Shown here piece after piece: positions 52,283-59,786 of a stretch of DNA of 64,000 nt. The stretch's first letter is position 1. Every line of letters starts with the position of its first letter. The notes below the pieces were generated by a model. That model was given only the letters and a program-made list of their open reading frames with translations, was not told the origin of the DNA and ran no database searches. The stretch comes from Emcibacter sp048269205. Lineage in GTDB: Bacteria > Pseudomonadota > Alphaproteobacteria > Sphingomonadales > Emcibacteraceae. The stretch lies in assembly GCF_048269205.1 (NCBI RefSeq), contig NZ_JBLXJC010000002.1:434001-498000 (forward strand), in the 5' to 3' direction. Both the position numbers and the translations under genes were made by a program.

Positions 52283-53746
52283 ATGAAAAAACGTTATCTT
52301 CTGGGGGGTGCCCTCCTTCTGTTCGTCGCCTGGCTGGCCATTCCACCGCTGTTTCTGGAGCCGCCGGAGCAGCAAAAGACCAGCGCCGCAGCCATTGATC
52401 TGCCGCCTCAGGACCAGACCCTTGCGCGCCTCAGCGCCGCCGTTCGCATCAAAACCGTCTCCCCGGAAAATCCGGTTGATTTTGACCCACAGGCCTTCCG
52501 TGATTTTCATGCTTTCCTGGAACAGAGTTTCCCGCTGGTGCACAGCAAGCTGGAAAAACAGGTTCTGGCCGGCCACAGCCTGCTTTTCAAATGGCCGGGA
52601 CGTGATGAGACCCTGAAACCGGCTCTGCTGATGAACCACATGGATGTGGTGCCGGTGCTCAATCCGGAACTCTGGCAGCATCCGCCTTTCGAGGGAGTGA
52701 TCGCAGACGGCCATCTCTGGGGCCGGGGGGCGCTGGACGACAAGGGCGGCATGATGGCCCAGCTGGAAGCAGCCGAAAGCCTTCTCGCCCGGGGGCACCA
52801 GCCGGAAAGAACCCTCTATTTCCTGTTCGGCCATGATGAAGAACGCGGCAACCCCGAGGGCGGCGCCGCCACCGCCGCCAGATATTTTGCCGACCGGGAC
52901 ATCAGGCTGGAGTTCGTTCTGGATGAAGGCATGGTCATTTCCGACGGTCTGATGCCGGGTATGGACATCCCCGTCGCCATGATCGGCATCGCGGAAAAGG
53001 GTTATATGGACATGAAACTGACCGCCAGCGGCGAAGGCGGCCATTCCAGCATGCCGGATGCGGGCAGCAGCATCGAACGGCTCTCCCGCGCGCTGACCAA
53101 ACTATATGACAATCCCCTGCCCACACAGATGATGTATGTCCGCATGCTGGGGGAAAACCTGAAATATTACATGCCTTATGGGCTGAAGGCGGCGATACAC
53201 AACATCGATATCCTTGGCCCCCTGCTGGAGAAAGGCCTTGCTTCCGATAGCACCATGGCGCCCTTCATGCGCACCACCACGGCGCCCACCATCCTCAGGG
53301 CCGGAGAAAAATCCAATGTGATCCCGCCCATGGCCTCGGCCGTTGTCAATTTCCGCATCATCCCGGGGGAAACAAGCGACGATGTCATGCGTCAGGTGGC
53401 GGAAATCATCAATGATCCCAACATCAAGCTCGAGAAAGGCGGTGTCTCGGAACCCTCCCCCGTATCTGACCCGGAAGGCGCGGCCTTCAAGCTGATCCGC
53501 AGGAGCATCCTGGAAACGGCGGGAGATGAGGAAATGGCCACCACCCCGCAACTTGTCACCGGCGCCACCGACAGCCGGTTTCTGGTTGGCGTCACGGACA
53601 ACACCTATCGTTTCCAGTATGTGCATATCACACCGGACCTGCGCCCCACCTATCACGGACGGGACGAGCGGATCGCCGTCAGCGATTATGCCAAAATGAT
53701 TGAATTCTATGTCCGGCTGATCGGCAATATGGACGGGATGCAATAA
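52283..53746 (+). CDS. membrane-anchored M20 family peptidase (CPS1/PM20D1-like)
   Basis: A 487-residue zinc carboxypeptidase/aminoacylase. One N-terminal helix (YLLGGALLLFVAWLAIPPLF) acts as anchor or signal. Metal ligands are visible as NHMDVVPV (His-Asp), WGRGALDDKGG (Asp), and LFGHDEERGN with the base and ligand Glu pair; the lid domain occupies residues about 240–370. The closest family type is the yeast CPS1/PM20D1 branch, which hydrolyses peptides or N-acyl amino acids. Last in the three-gene set starting with the TonB receptor. Convergent with the saccharopine-dehydrogenase gene, one base between stops. Confidence 0.9.
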   Translation: MKKRYLLGGALLLFVAWLAIPPLFLEPPEQQKTSAAAIDLPPQDQTLARLSAAVRIKTVSPENPVDFDPQAFRDFHAFLEQSFPLVHSKLEKQVLAGHSLLFKWPGRDETLKPALLMNHMDVVPVLNPELWQHPPFEGVIADGHLWGRGALDDKGGMMAQLEAAESLLARGHQPERTLYFLFGHDEERGNPEGGAATAARYFADRDIRLEFVLDEGMVISDGLMPGMDIPVAMIGIAEKGYMDMKLTASGEGGHSSMPDAGSSIERLSRALTKLYDNPLPTQMMYVRMLGENLKYYMPYGLKAAIHNIDILGPLLEKGLASDSTMAPFMRTTTAPTILRAGEKSNVIPPMASAVVNFRIIPGETSDDVMRQVAEIINDPNIKLEKGGVSEPSPVSDPEGAAFKLIRRSILETAGDEEMATTPQLVTGATDSRFLVGVTDNTYRFQYVHITPDLRPTYHGRDERIAVSDYAKMIEFYVRLIGNMDGMQ

Positions 53747-53747
53747 C

Positions 53748-54902
53748 TCAGAGCGCGATATTTTCCGCCCGGGTATTGAGCCCTTCCGCCTTGAGATCGG
53801 CAAGCCATGTCCGGCACAGGTCCGGATCACTGATGGCCGCATGAACGCCGGGCGCAAAATCGCCTTTGAGCACGCTCCGGGCCGCCCGCGCCACCGTCAG
53901 GGAAACCGTGCGGGCCATGGCCGTCTGCCAGCCGGAACCTTTCTCATCCAGCGCCAGTGAGGCCCGCCAGGGCCCCTCGGGCGTCTCCACCTCAAGCGCC
54001 ACATAAAGCACCACCCGGTCTTCCTCACCCTCGCCATAGCTATGTTCGGCATGAAGTTTGCCGGAAAGCTCTTTCAGCGTCGCCATATCGGCGTTTTCCA
54101 CCTGTTCGAAAATATCCGCCCAGGCCTCTTTCCAGCCGCCAAGGCGCAGGGTGCCGCGCACGAATTCGCCAAGCGCCTTTTCCGCCGCCAGGCCATATTC
54201 CTCAATGTAAGGCAGGCTGTTGCGGTTGGGATAAACTTCAAAGGTCTCCCCGGCAATGCCGAGATCACTGACCGCTTCCCAGGCTTTGTTAACCACCTGT
54301 TCGGCGCCGTCCGCAAGGAAACGGGCCTGGTTCTTCAGCGCCGTCAGTACGCCAAGCGGGGTCCAGCTGAATTTATAGGTAAAGGCATCCGGTTCTGCCG
54401 GTATGCCACCGCAGTAGGAGACAAAGCGCATCGGATATCCTTTGCCCATGAGCCCGGCCTTGTTGGCCGCCTCGACCACCAGATGGGCAAACAGATGGTC
54501 AATGCCCGGGTCAAGCCCCACCTCGTTGACCAGCGCCACACCGGCCTCTTTTGCCCGCGCTTCAAGCGCCTGCATTTCCGGTGACACATAGCTTGAAGTC
54601 ACCACATGGCAGCCCCGGCCCATGACCAGTTCCGCGAGCTCCACATGCAGTGTCGCGGGCAGCATGGACACCACCACATCACCGCGATGCAGGGCATCGA
54701 GGAAATCCTCCACCAGATGCTCGTCCTCCAGGTTGAGCGGGGCATAGGCGATATCTGTCCCTCCAAGGCGGGAAAGTTCCTCTACCCGGTCCGGGCTCAT
54801 GTCCCAGACTGTCAGATTGTTATATTTCCGGGCAAGGGCAACAATGCCGGGGCCGGAAGAAAGTCCGGCGCCAACCCAGTGAAAAGCAGGTGATGGAGTC
54901 AT
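53748..54902 (-). CDS. saccharopine dehydrogenase-like protein (LYS9/glutamate-forming type)
   Basis: A 384-residue Rossmann-fold enzyme. The N-terminus FHWVGAGLSSGPGIVALARKYNNLTVWDMS gives the dinucleotide loop. Conserved blocks are VVSMLPATLHVELAELVMGRGCHVVTSSYVSPEMQALEARAKEAGVALVNEVGLDPGIDHLFAH and SYCGGIPAEPDAFTYKFSWTPLGVL. It belongs to the saccharopine dehydrogenase (glutamate-forming) class. With the neighbouring LYS1-like gene, 41 bases upstream, it can form a saccharopine route of lysine breakdown (or reversed, synthesis). No lysine-ketoglutarate reductase beyond that gene is seen. Secure at family level. Confidence 0.85.
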   Translation of the reverse strand: MTPSPAFHWVGAGLSSGPGIVALARKYNNLTVWDMSPDRVEELSRLGGTDIAYAPLNLEDEHLVEDFLDALHRGDVVVSMLPATLHVELAELVMGRGCHVVTSSYVSPEMQALEARAKEAGVALVNEVGLDPGIDHLFAHLVVEAANKAGLMGKGYPMRFVSYCGGIPAEPDAFTYKFSWTPLGVLTALKNQARFLADGAEQVVNKAWEAVSDLGIAGETFEVYPNRNSLPYIEEYGLAAEKALGEFVRGTLRLGGWKEAWADIFEQVENADMATLKELSGKLHAEHSYGEGEEDRVVLYVALEVETPEGPWRASLALDEKGSGWQTAMARTVSLTVARAARSVLKGDFAPGVHAAISDPDLCRTWLADLKAEGLNTRAENIAL

Positions 54903-54943
54903 ATATACCTCGGATAATATTCAGATGTCAGGTCAGCCAGGAA

Positions 54944-56014
54944 TTAACAAACAGGCAAGCTGTTGCAGGCGTCATCAAAGGCCCCCAGCGCCGCCCGCCA
55001 GACAGGGTTCGCCTCCAGCTTATCCACCGCCTTGAGATAAGGCAATAACAGGCCGGCGAATTCGATGCTGGCTTCCCGGGGCAGCAGCGATGGCAGATTG
55101 TCAATGGCGATCAGGTCGATGGCGCCGCCGTTAAGGCCCGCTTTCACCACCGGATTGTCCCAGCTTGTGGGCGCCTCATAAATCGGCAGCGGGTTATAGC
55201 TGCTGAGCGGATCACAGGAGACATCGGAAATCACACTGAGCCGGTCATTCTTTTCCAGGTCCTTGAGGCGCACAAACGGCGGAATGCTGTCGGAGACAAA
55301 AACGCAGTTGATCAGGATGTCATGGTCAAGGATCGCCTTGCGGTCAAGATCACGGGTTTCCGCCCGGCCCCAGCGGGTGACTTCGACACCGTGACGTTCC
55401 AGAAGCTCGCAGGCGCCTTTTCCGCTGCGCCCGCCCGCCCCGATGACCAGAACTTTCGGGCTCGGGCCGTCGGCCTTGCGCTCCCGGATCTGCTCGTCCA
55501 GCAGCTCGGCATTGTCCCAGGGGTGCAATTTGGACAGACCCGGACGGCCCGCCTTTTTGTCATACCACTGCATCAGGCCAAGTGCGGCGCCCATATAACC
55601 GGCCCAGTAGCCGAAGGCGGCGACCCGGCGGCCGCTGCCGTCGACCATATATTCCAGGTCCAGAATACGCCCGCCGCCATTCATGAAGCGGCCCAGCAGG
55701 TTCTGCCAGCCGTTCTGATGCTTGAAGGCATGGGCGAAATAGATATGGTTGTTTTTCAGGACTTCCGGCGTGCGGGGCAGTTCCTTAAGCCCGAGAATGG
55801 TGAAGTCGGCCGGGGCACCCGCCCAGCTTCCGGGCTCCGCCATCCGGCAGCCTGCGGCCTCATAGTCGCTGTCCGGGAATATGCGCTTGGTCGAGCGCTC
55901 CACCACCACATTATACCCAATATCGATAAGCTCCTTCGCGCCGGAGGGCAGAAGCGGCGTACGCCGTTCGGTCGACCGGTCCTCGTCCCGAAGCCAGATG
56001 GTGAATTTGGACAT
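54944..56014 (-). CDS. saccharopine dehydrogenase-like protein (LYS1/lysine-forming type)
   Basis: A 356-residue enzyme of the lysine-forming saccharopine dehydrogenase class, structurally related to alanine dehydrogenase. Motifs: WLRDEDRSTERRTPLLPSGAKELIDIGYNVVVERS at the start, YFAHAFKHQNGWQNLLGRF, GRRVAAFGYWAGYMGAALGLMQW and the NAD loop VLVIGAGGRSGKGACELL. It is 41 bases upstream of the LYS9-like gene, so the two act on adjacent reactions of saccharopine metabolism. In bacteria this pair is usually assigned to lysine catabolism through aminoadipate semialdehyde. Its start has GAAGGAACGATTGCA upstream. Confidence 0.87.
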   Translation of the reverse strand: MSKFTIWLRDEDRSTERRTPLLPSGAKELIDIGYNVVVERSTKRIFPDSDYEAAGCRMAEPGSWAGAPADFTILGLKELPRTPEVLKNNHIYFAHAFKHQNGWQNLLGRFMNGGGRILDLEYMVDGSGRRVAAFGYWAGYMGAALGLMQWYDKKAGRPGLSKLHPWDNAELLDEQIRERKADGPSPKVLVIGAGGRSGKGACELLERHGVEVTRWGRAETRDLDRKAILDHDILINCVFVSDSIPPFVRLKDLEKNDRLSVISDVSCDPLSSYNPLPIYEAPTSWDNPVVKAGLNGGAIDLIAIDNLPSLLPREASIEFAGLLLPYLKAVDKLEANPVWRAALGAFDDACNSLPVC

Positions 56015-56187
56015 TGCAATCGTTCCTTCTTTTTATCCCCAGACTGGACGCGGGCCTTTTGGCCCTTATGGAACGATTTTCCGTCAATTGACTGCCGATT
56101 CATACCCCCGAACCGTCGAAATGATCGGCATAATGCGTGGATTTAGCGGTTTTTTCCGGCGATGTGTATTACATGGATCAATAGATA

Positions 56188-57177
56188 TTACTCGCCGGTC
56201 GCTTGCACTGTACGCAGCTCAAACATCAATTTTTGGCCTTTAGGCGTAAAATTCCAAAAAAGAGCCATGTCACCTTTTGTAGTTTGCGCATACTTTGTTT
56301 CTACCAGCCCCAAAGCAACTAGCTGCACAGTAACAGTCTGAAAAACTTGATCGTCAAGCGTTTGAGACGATCCACCAATATTTGTACGCGCTAAAGCGCC
56401 TTCCTTCAAAACATGCTTCACTATATTTTCATTAGGATTCTTGATTAAATAAGGAGATATTATTGCGAAAATTTCTCCCCACGTTATTTTAACAGACCAT
56501 CTCTTTCTTCCGTAATCCGTCGTATAGTTACCGTAGAGTTCAAATATATCCTCCAGCCCCGCTAACCCCTCATAATGAATCGGTTCTGGAGGAATGATAC
56601 TTGCAACTTTCTCATTTAGTGCCGAATTTTCTTTTCTCAGTTGATTCAATTCAGTTAGTAATTCCTCATTAGAAATAATAGAGGCCCTTACCCATCCTGT
56701 AGCAGGAAAGGTCTTGATAGTTTTTGTCAAACTCAGCGAAACCAACCCAGGAAGATCCTTAACATCGCTCCAGAATTTAACAAGACGACCATCTGAAACT
56801 TTGTCTCTGAACGCTTGCAACTTCTCCCTCAATTCAGGGTCAATATCAGATTTATCCACTGAAATTTTATCTGGATTTTCGTGCAACAAAGCAACTACCT
56901 TAAGGCCCTTTTCAACCGCGTAATCAAACTCCTTTTCTGTGTAACTAATGCCTTCGTTAGTAAGGGATCCATACCGGCCACCAACGATCAATAGGTAATA
57001 GTCACAATCATCAATAATTTTCTTAATAAATTCCCATTGCTCTTCATCTGCCGCTGGAAACAATTCCATTCCAGCTGGAATACAATCCATCTCCATCAAC
57101 GTTTGAGTTACATGCTGCCTTTCTTCTTTCAGATCAGCATATGTAGAACTAACAAATACCTGATATCTCTTTTCCAA
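56188..57177 (-). CDS. DUF4062 domain protein on an AT-rich patch
   Basis: A 329-residue protein. The N-terminal domain (RYQVFVSSTYADLKEERQHVTQTLMEMDCIPAGMELFPAADEEQWEFIKKIIDDCDYYLLIVGGRYGSL) is DUF4062, a nucleoside-processing/TIR-like fold frequent in signalling STAND proteins and in defence-associated genes. A short coiled coil (EELLTELNQLRKENSALNEKVAS) joins it to a C-terminal domain that ends in a winged-helix-like segment (VTVQLVALGLVETKYAQTTKGDMALFWNFTPKGQKLMFEL). There is no ATPase domain. The gene is clearly more AT-rich than its neighbours, and codon use differs (many AAA, TTT and AAT codons), indicating recent acquisition. Antiphage function is a hypothesis from the domain, not demonstrated. 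Confidence 0.8.
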   Translation of the reverse strand: MEKRYQVFVSSTYADLKEERQHVTQTLMEMDCIPAGMELFPAADEEQWEFIKKIIDDCDYYLLIVGGRYGSLTNEGISYTEKEFDYAVEKGLKVVALLHENPDKISVDKSDIDPELREKLQAFRDKVSDGRLVKFWSDVKDLPGLVSLSLTKTIKTFPATGWVRASIISNEELLTELNQLRKENSALNEKVASIIPPEPIHYEGLAGLEDIFELYGNYTTDYGRKRWSVKITWGEIFAIISPYLIKNPNENIVKHVLKEGALARTNIGGSSQTLDDQVFQTVTVQLVALGLVETKYAQTTKGDMALFWNFTPKGQKLMFELRTVQATGE

Positions 57178-57297
57178 CTATTTTCCCTAAGAACCAAGTT
57201 GTTGAGGACTAATTCAAAATCAACAAACAATTATAACAATGGGTTGTAAAAAAGTACAAAGAGAAATCCCAAGATTGCGAACAGAAGCTCTAACGGA

Positions 57298-57313
57298 TTA
57301 ATTTGCAAATTAA
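57298..57313. repeat. perfect 16-base palindrome TTAATTTGCAAATTAA at the AT-rich patch edge
   Basis: Self-complementary 16-mer lying between the DUF4062 gene and the region where normal GC content resumes. The gap 57178–57508 holds no complete gene; besides this palindrome it contains a 3'-end remnant of a monooxygenase gene at 57353–57384. Confidence 0.5.
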
Positions 57314-57352
57314 CCAAGCAGCCCCACCCTTAAAACTAAAAGCTCCCCACTA

Positions 57353-57384
57353 CATTATCGAGCTCGGCGCGGACGGTGAGAAAT
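57353..57384 (-). pseudogene. remnant of a monooxygenase 3' end (copy of 57769–57800)
   Basis: Thirty-two bases match 57769–57800 at 26 positions. Translated on the minus strand it gives FLTVRAELDN, nearly the same as YLTVRAELDN in the intact monooxygenase at 57740–58051. No upstream coding sequence remains, only stops. It is therefore best explained as the tail of a duplicated copy whose body has been lost. Confidence 0.6.
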
Positions 57385-57508
57385 CTTCCTCCCCAATTAA
57401 CTCACAAACACCCTTAAAAACCATCTCCCCCCTGTGCTATAACCGCCGCATCATAATAATTGTACCGGGCGGACCGGCTTTCCCCAATCCTGAACAGGGC
57501 ATTTTTCC

Positions 57509-57736
57509 ATGACAGACCTTCATCAAAAAATCGAAGACAGTTTCAAGCTGCAGGGCATGATGGAAACCCTGGGCGCCAGGCTTCTGTCCGTGAAGAACGG
57601 CGAAGTGCAGATCGAGCTTTCCTATGACAAAAAGCTCGGCCAGCAGCAGGGCTACCTGCATGCCGGTGCCATTTCCGGGGAAAGCCGCAAGACGGTGGCG
57701 CTCATGCAGGCGACCATGGTCAATGTCAGGGTCTGA
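57509..57736 (+). pseudogene. PaaI-like hotdog thioesterase with internal in-frame deletion
   Basis: A 75-residue reading frame. The first 52 residues (…ARLLSVKNGEVQIELSYDKKLGQQQGYLHAGA) match the N-terminal third of PaaI/YdiI-type thioesterases, including the GxLHAGxI motif. The last 15 residues (TVALMQATMVNVRV) match the C-terminal strand of the same family. The central 60–70 residues, including the catalytic helix and most of the sheet, are missing, with no frameshift. Full-length family members have about 135–145 residues. The short form cannot form a normal hotdog fold, so it is probably inactive. It lies convergent with the monooxygenase gene. Confidence 0.7.
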
Positions 57737-57739
57737 ACC

Positions 57740-58051
57740 CTAGCCGTAAAACTCGAACCCGCCCGCATCATTGTCCAGTTCGGCCCGAACGGTGAGATAT
57801 TCGACACTGTGCGCCGTGGCCATGCCCTGCATCATCCTGTCCCAGTCGGCATTATGGAATGCCTCGGCGAGCTCGCGGGAGGTCCATTCATAGACGCCGA
57901 CCGCCTCCCCGTTCTCGGATACGGTGAAATATTTATGCCGGAGCCCCTCTGCCGACGCGTAAACAGGCATGATGCTTTCGAGGAATTTTTTATATTCCCC
58001 GGACGGGCGTTTTTCCTTCGGGCTAAAACGCACCAGCGTCACGCATTTCAT
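57740..58051 (-). CDS. dimeric alpha/beta-barrel monooxygenase-like protein
   Basis: A 103-residue protein of the ferredoxin-like dimeric alpha/beta barrel class that includes antibiotic-biosynthesis monooxygenases and YdhR-like proteins. It reads MKCVTLVRFSPKEKRPSGEYKKFLESIMPVYASAEGLRHKYFTVSENGEAVGVYEWTSRELAEAF…SVEYLTVRAEL, with the typical beta–alpha–beta–beta–alpha–beta layout. The strong GGGAGG five bases before the start decides it. Its 3' end is duplicated as a remnant at 57353–57384. It is divergent from the ada-like operon. Substrate unknown; many family members have no known activity. Confidence 0.7.
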   Translation of the reverse strand: MKCVTLVRFSPKEKRPSGEYKKFLESIMPVYASAEGLRHKYFTVSENGEAVGVYEWTSRELAEAFHNADWDRMMQGMATAHSVEYLTVRAELDNDAGGFEFYG

Positions 58052-58161
58052 ATGGACCTCCCTTTGTTTCATCCTCTCATTGTGACAAACTCGATCCGAT
58101 GGCGACAAGGACAATTTCCATTTTCCCCTCCACATCGCAAGAATCGGGTCGCCGGAACGGA

Positions 58162-58205
58162 AATTATGCACAATTATGGCGCTCAATCTGCAAAACAGCA
58201 TAATT
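58162..58205 (+). promoter_or_regulatory. candidate Ada-box region of the alkylation-repair operon
   Basis: The segment AATTATGGCGCTCAA at 58172–58186 resembles the Ada box of enteric bacteria (AATTA-rich followed by GCGC and CAA). A second AATTATG copy lies ten bases upstream at 58162, and GCATAATT at 58198–58205 is its inverted repeat. All lie 20–63 bases before the start of the first gene. The gap 58052–58224 between divergent genes has no other feature. Confidence 0.4.
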
Positions 58206-58224
58206 CATCGGAAGGATTTGAGTG

Positions 58225-59064
58225 ATGACGGATCAAAAAGAGATAGATTACGCCCGTATTGAAAAAGCCATTCTGTATATCAGGGAAAACTTGCATGATC
58301 AGCCGTCCCTGGAGGAAATTGCTGCCGTGGTGCAGCTCAGCCCCTTTCATTTCCAGAAACTGTTTACGGCCTGGGCCGGGGTGAGCCCCAAAAAATTCAT
58401 GCAGTATCTCAGCCTGGAATATGCCAAGTCCCTGCTTCAGGACCGCACTGTCAGCCTGCTGGACACCGCTTATGAGACCGGCCTGTCCGGCACAAGCCGC
58501 CTGCACGACCTGTTTGTCCGTATCGAGGGCATGACCCCGGGCGAATACAAGCACGGCGGCGAAGGCCTGGCCATCAACTACAGTGTGGCCGAAAGCCCCT
58601 TCGGGAAGCTTATCGTCGCCTCCACGCCGAAGGGGATCTGTCATATGTCTTTCGCGGAACAGGAGGACAAGGCCCTGCCGGAGCTGAAACGGCGCTTCCC
58701 CAAGGCCGCCTATCACCAGATCACCGATAAATTCCAGCAGGACGTCCTGTTTATTTTCCAGAAGGACTGGAGCCGGCTGGATGACATCAAACTGCATTTG
58801 TCCGGCACCCCGTTCCAGCTCAAGGTCTGGGAAAGCCTGCTCAAGGTACCCCTGGGGTCCCTTGTCACCTACGGCGATATCGCCAACGACATCGGCAGCC
58901 CGGCCGCGGCACGGGCCGTGGGTACGGCGATCGGCAACAATCCCGTCGCCTTCCTGATCCCCTGCCACCGGGTCATCCGCAACAGCGGCGAGCTTGGCGG
59001 CTATCACTGGGGAGAAACCCGCAAGTCCGCCATCATCGGCTGGGAAGCGGCAAGAAGGTCATAA
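58225..59064 (+). CDS. AraC-type regulator fused to O6-alkylguanine-DNA alkyltransferase (Ada lacking its N-domain)
   Basis: A 279-residue fusion: residues about 8–110 are an AraC/XylS helix–turn–helix pair (IEKAILYIRENLHDQPSLEEIAAVVQLSPFHFQKLFTAWAGVSPKKFMQYL) and residues about 115–275 a full methyltransferase domain with the active site IPCHRVIRNSGELGGYHWG and the DNA-binding wing. This corresponds to the middle and C-terminal parts of E. coli Ada, but the N-terminal zinc domain that accepts methyl from phosphotriesters is absent. That domain appears as a separate protein at 59787–60032. The start ATG has AAGGA eight bases upstream. It heads a four-gene operon that ends with alkB. Confidence 0.92.
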   Translation: MTDQKEIDYARIEKAILYIRENLHDQPSLEEIAAVVQLSPFHFQKLFTAWAGVSPKKFMQYLSLEYAKSLLQDRTVSLLDTAYETGLSGTSRLHDLFVRIEGMTPGEYKHGGEGLAINYSVAESPFGKLIVASTPKGICHMSFAEQEDKALPELKRRFPKAAYHQITDKFQQDVLFIFQKDWSRLDDIKLHLSGTPFQLKVWESLLKVPLGSLVTYGDIANDIGSPAAARAVGTAIGNNPVAFLIPCHRVIRNSGELGGYHWGETRKSAIIGWEAARRS

Positions 59065-59069
59065 CCCCG

Positions 59070-59783
59070 ATGGAAAATTACAAAGACAAGGCCGACCTGC
59101 TGGACTGGCAGCATATTTCCGACTGCCTGAACGAGACCGGCTATGCCCATGTCCCCGGGTTTCTGGCTGACGAACTCTGCGAAGCCCTGATAGAGGGCTA
59201 TGACAATCCGGACGGGTACCGGAAAACCGTGGTGATGGAACGCCACCGCTTCGGGCTCGGGCAATATAAATACTGGGACTATCCCCTGCCGCCGGTTATT
59301 CAGGCTTTGCGGGAAGCGCTCTATCCGCCGCTGGCGGTCATTGCCAACCGCTGGATGAAGATCCTGAATACCGGCCAGGAGTTTCCCGCCAGCCTGGGTG
59401 AACTGCAGACCGCCTGCCATAGTCACGGCCAGACGAAACCCACGCCGTTGATCCTGAAATATGGCGCAGGCGGGTTCAATACCCTGCACCAGGACCTCTA
59501 TGGCGAGGTATATTTCCCGTTACAGGCGGCCTTTTTCCTCAACCGGCCGGGCGTCGACTATAGCGGCGGGGAGTTTGTCCTGACCCAGCAGACACCCCGG
59601 GCGCAATCCCGGGCCATCGTCCTGACCCCCGGCAAGGGAGACATGCTGATCTTTACAACCCGCTTCCGGCCTGTCAAAGGGGCGCGCGGCTATTACCGGG
59701 CGGTCATGAAGCACGGGGTAAGCGAAGTGCGCGAGGGCCGGCGCCACACCATGGGCATGATCTTTCATGACGCGGCGAGTTGA
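59070..59783 (+). CDS. 2-oxoglutarate/Fe(II)-dependent oxygenase of unknown substrate
   Basis: A 237-residue dioxygenase of the prolyl-hydroxylase-like fold. Metal ligands are His-x-Asp in NTLHQDLYGEVYFPLQAAFFLN and the distal His in AVMKHGVSEV; the 2OG-binding Arg is likely in EGRRHTMGMIFHDA. The N-terminus (ISDCLNETGYAHVPGFLADELCEALIEGY) is of the same class as proteins annotated 2OG-Fe(II) oxygenase next to Ada genes in other proteobacteria. It starts five bases after the preceding stop, so it is tightly coupled. Whether it oxidises DNA, protein or a small molecule is unknown; the operon suggests a role in alkylation damage. Confidence 0.82.
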   Translation: MENYKDKADLLDWQHISDCLNETGYAHVPGFLADELCEALIEGYDNPDGYRKTVVMERHRFGLGQYKYWDYPLPPVIQALREALYPPLAVIANRWMKILNTGQEFPASLGELQTACHSHGQTKPTPLILKYGAGGFNTLHQDLYGEVYFPLQAAFFLNRPGVDYSGGEFVLTQQTPRAQSRAIVLTPGKGDMLIFTTRFRPVKGARGYYRAVMKHGVSEVREGRRHTMGMIFHDAAS

Positions 59784-59786
59784 CCC

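Noticed and set aside
57004..57249. Short plus-strand frame overlapping the start of the DUF4062 gene
   Set aside because: Low-complexity product in an AT-rich region and opposite to a real gene; no support.
56188..57800. Prophage or insertion sequence at the AT-rich patch
   Set aside because: No transposase, integrase, terminal repeats or tRNA attachment site could be seen; only one foreign-looking gene and decay marks.
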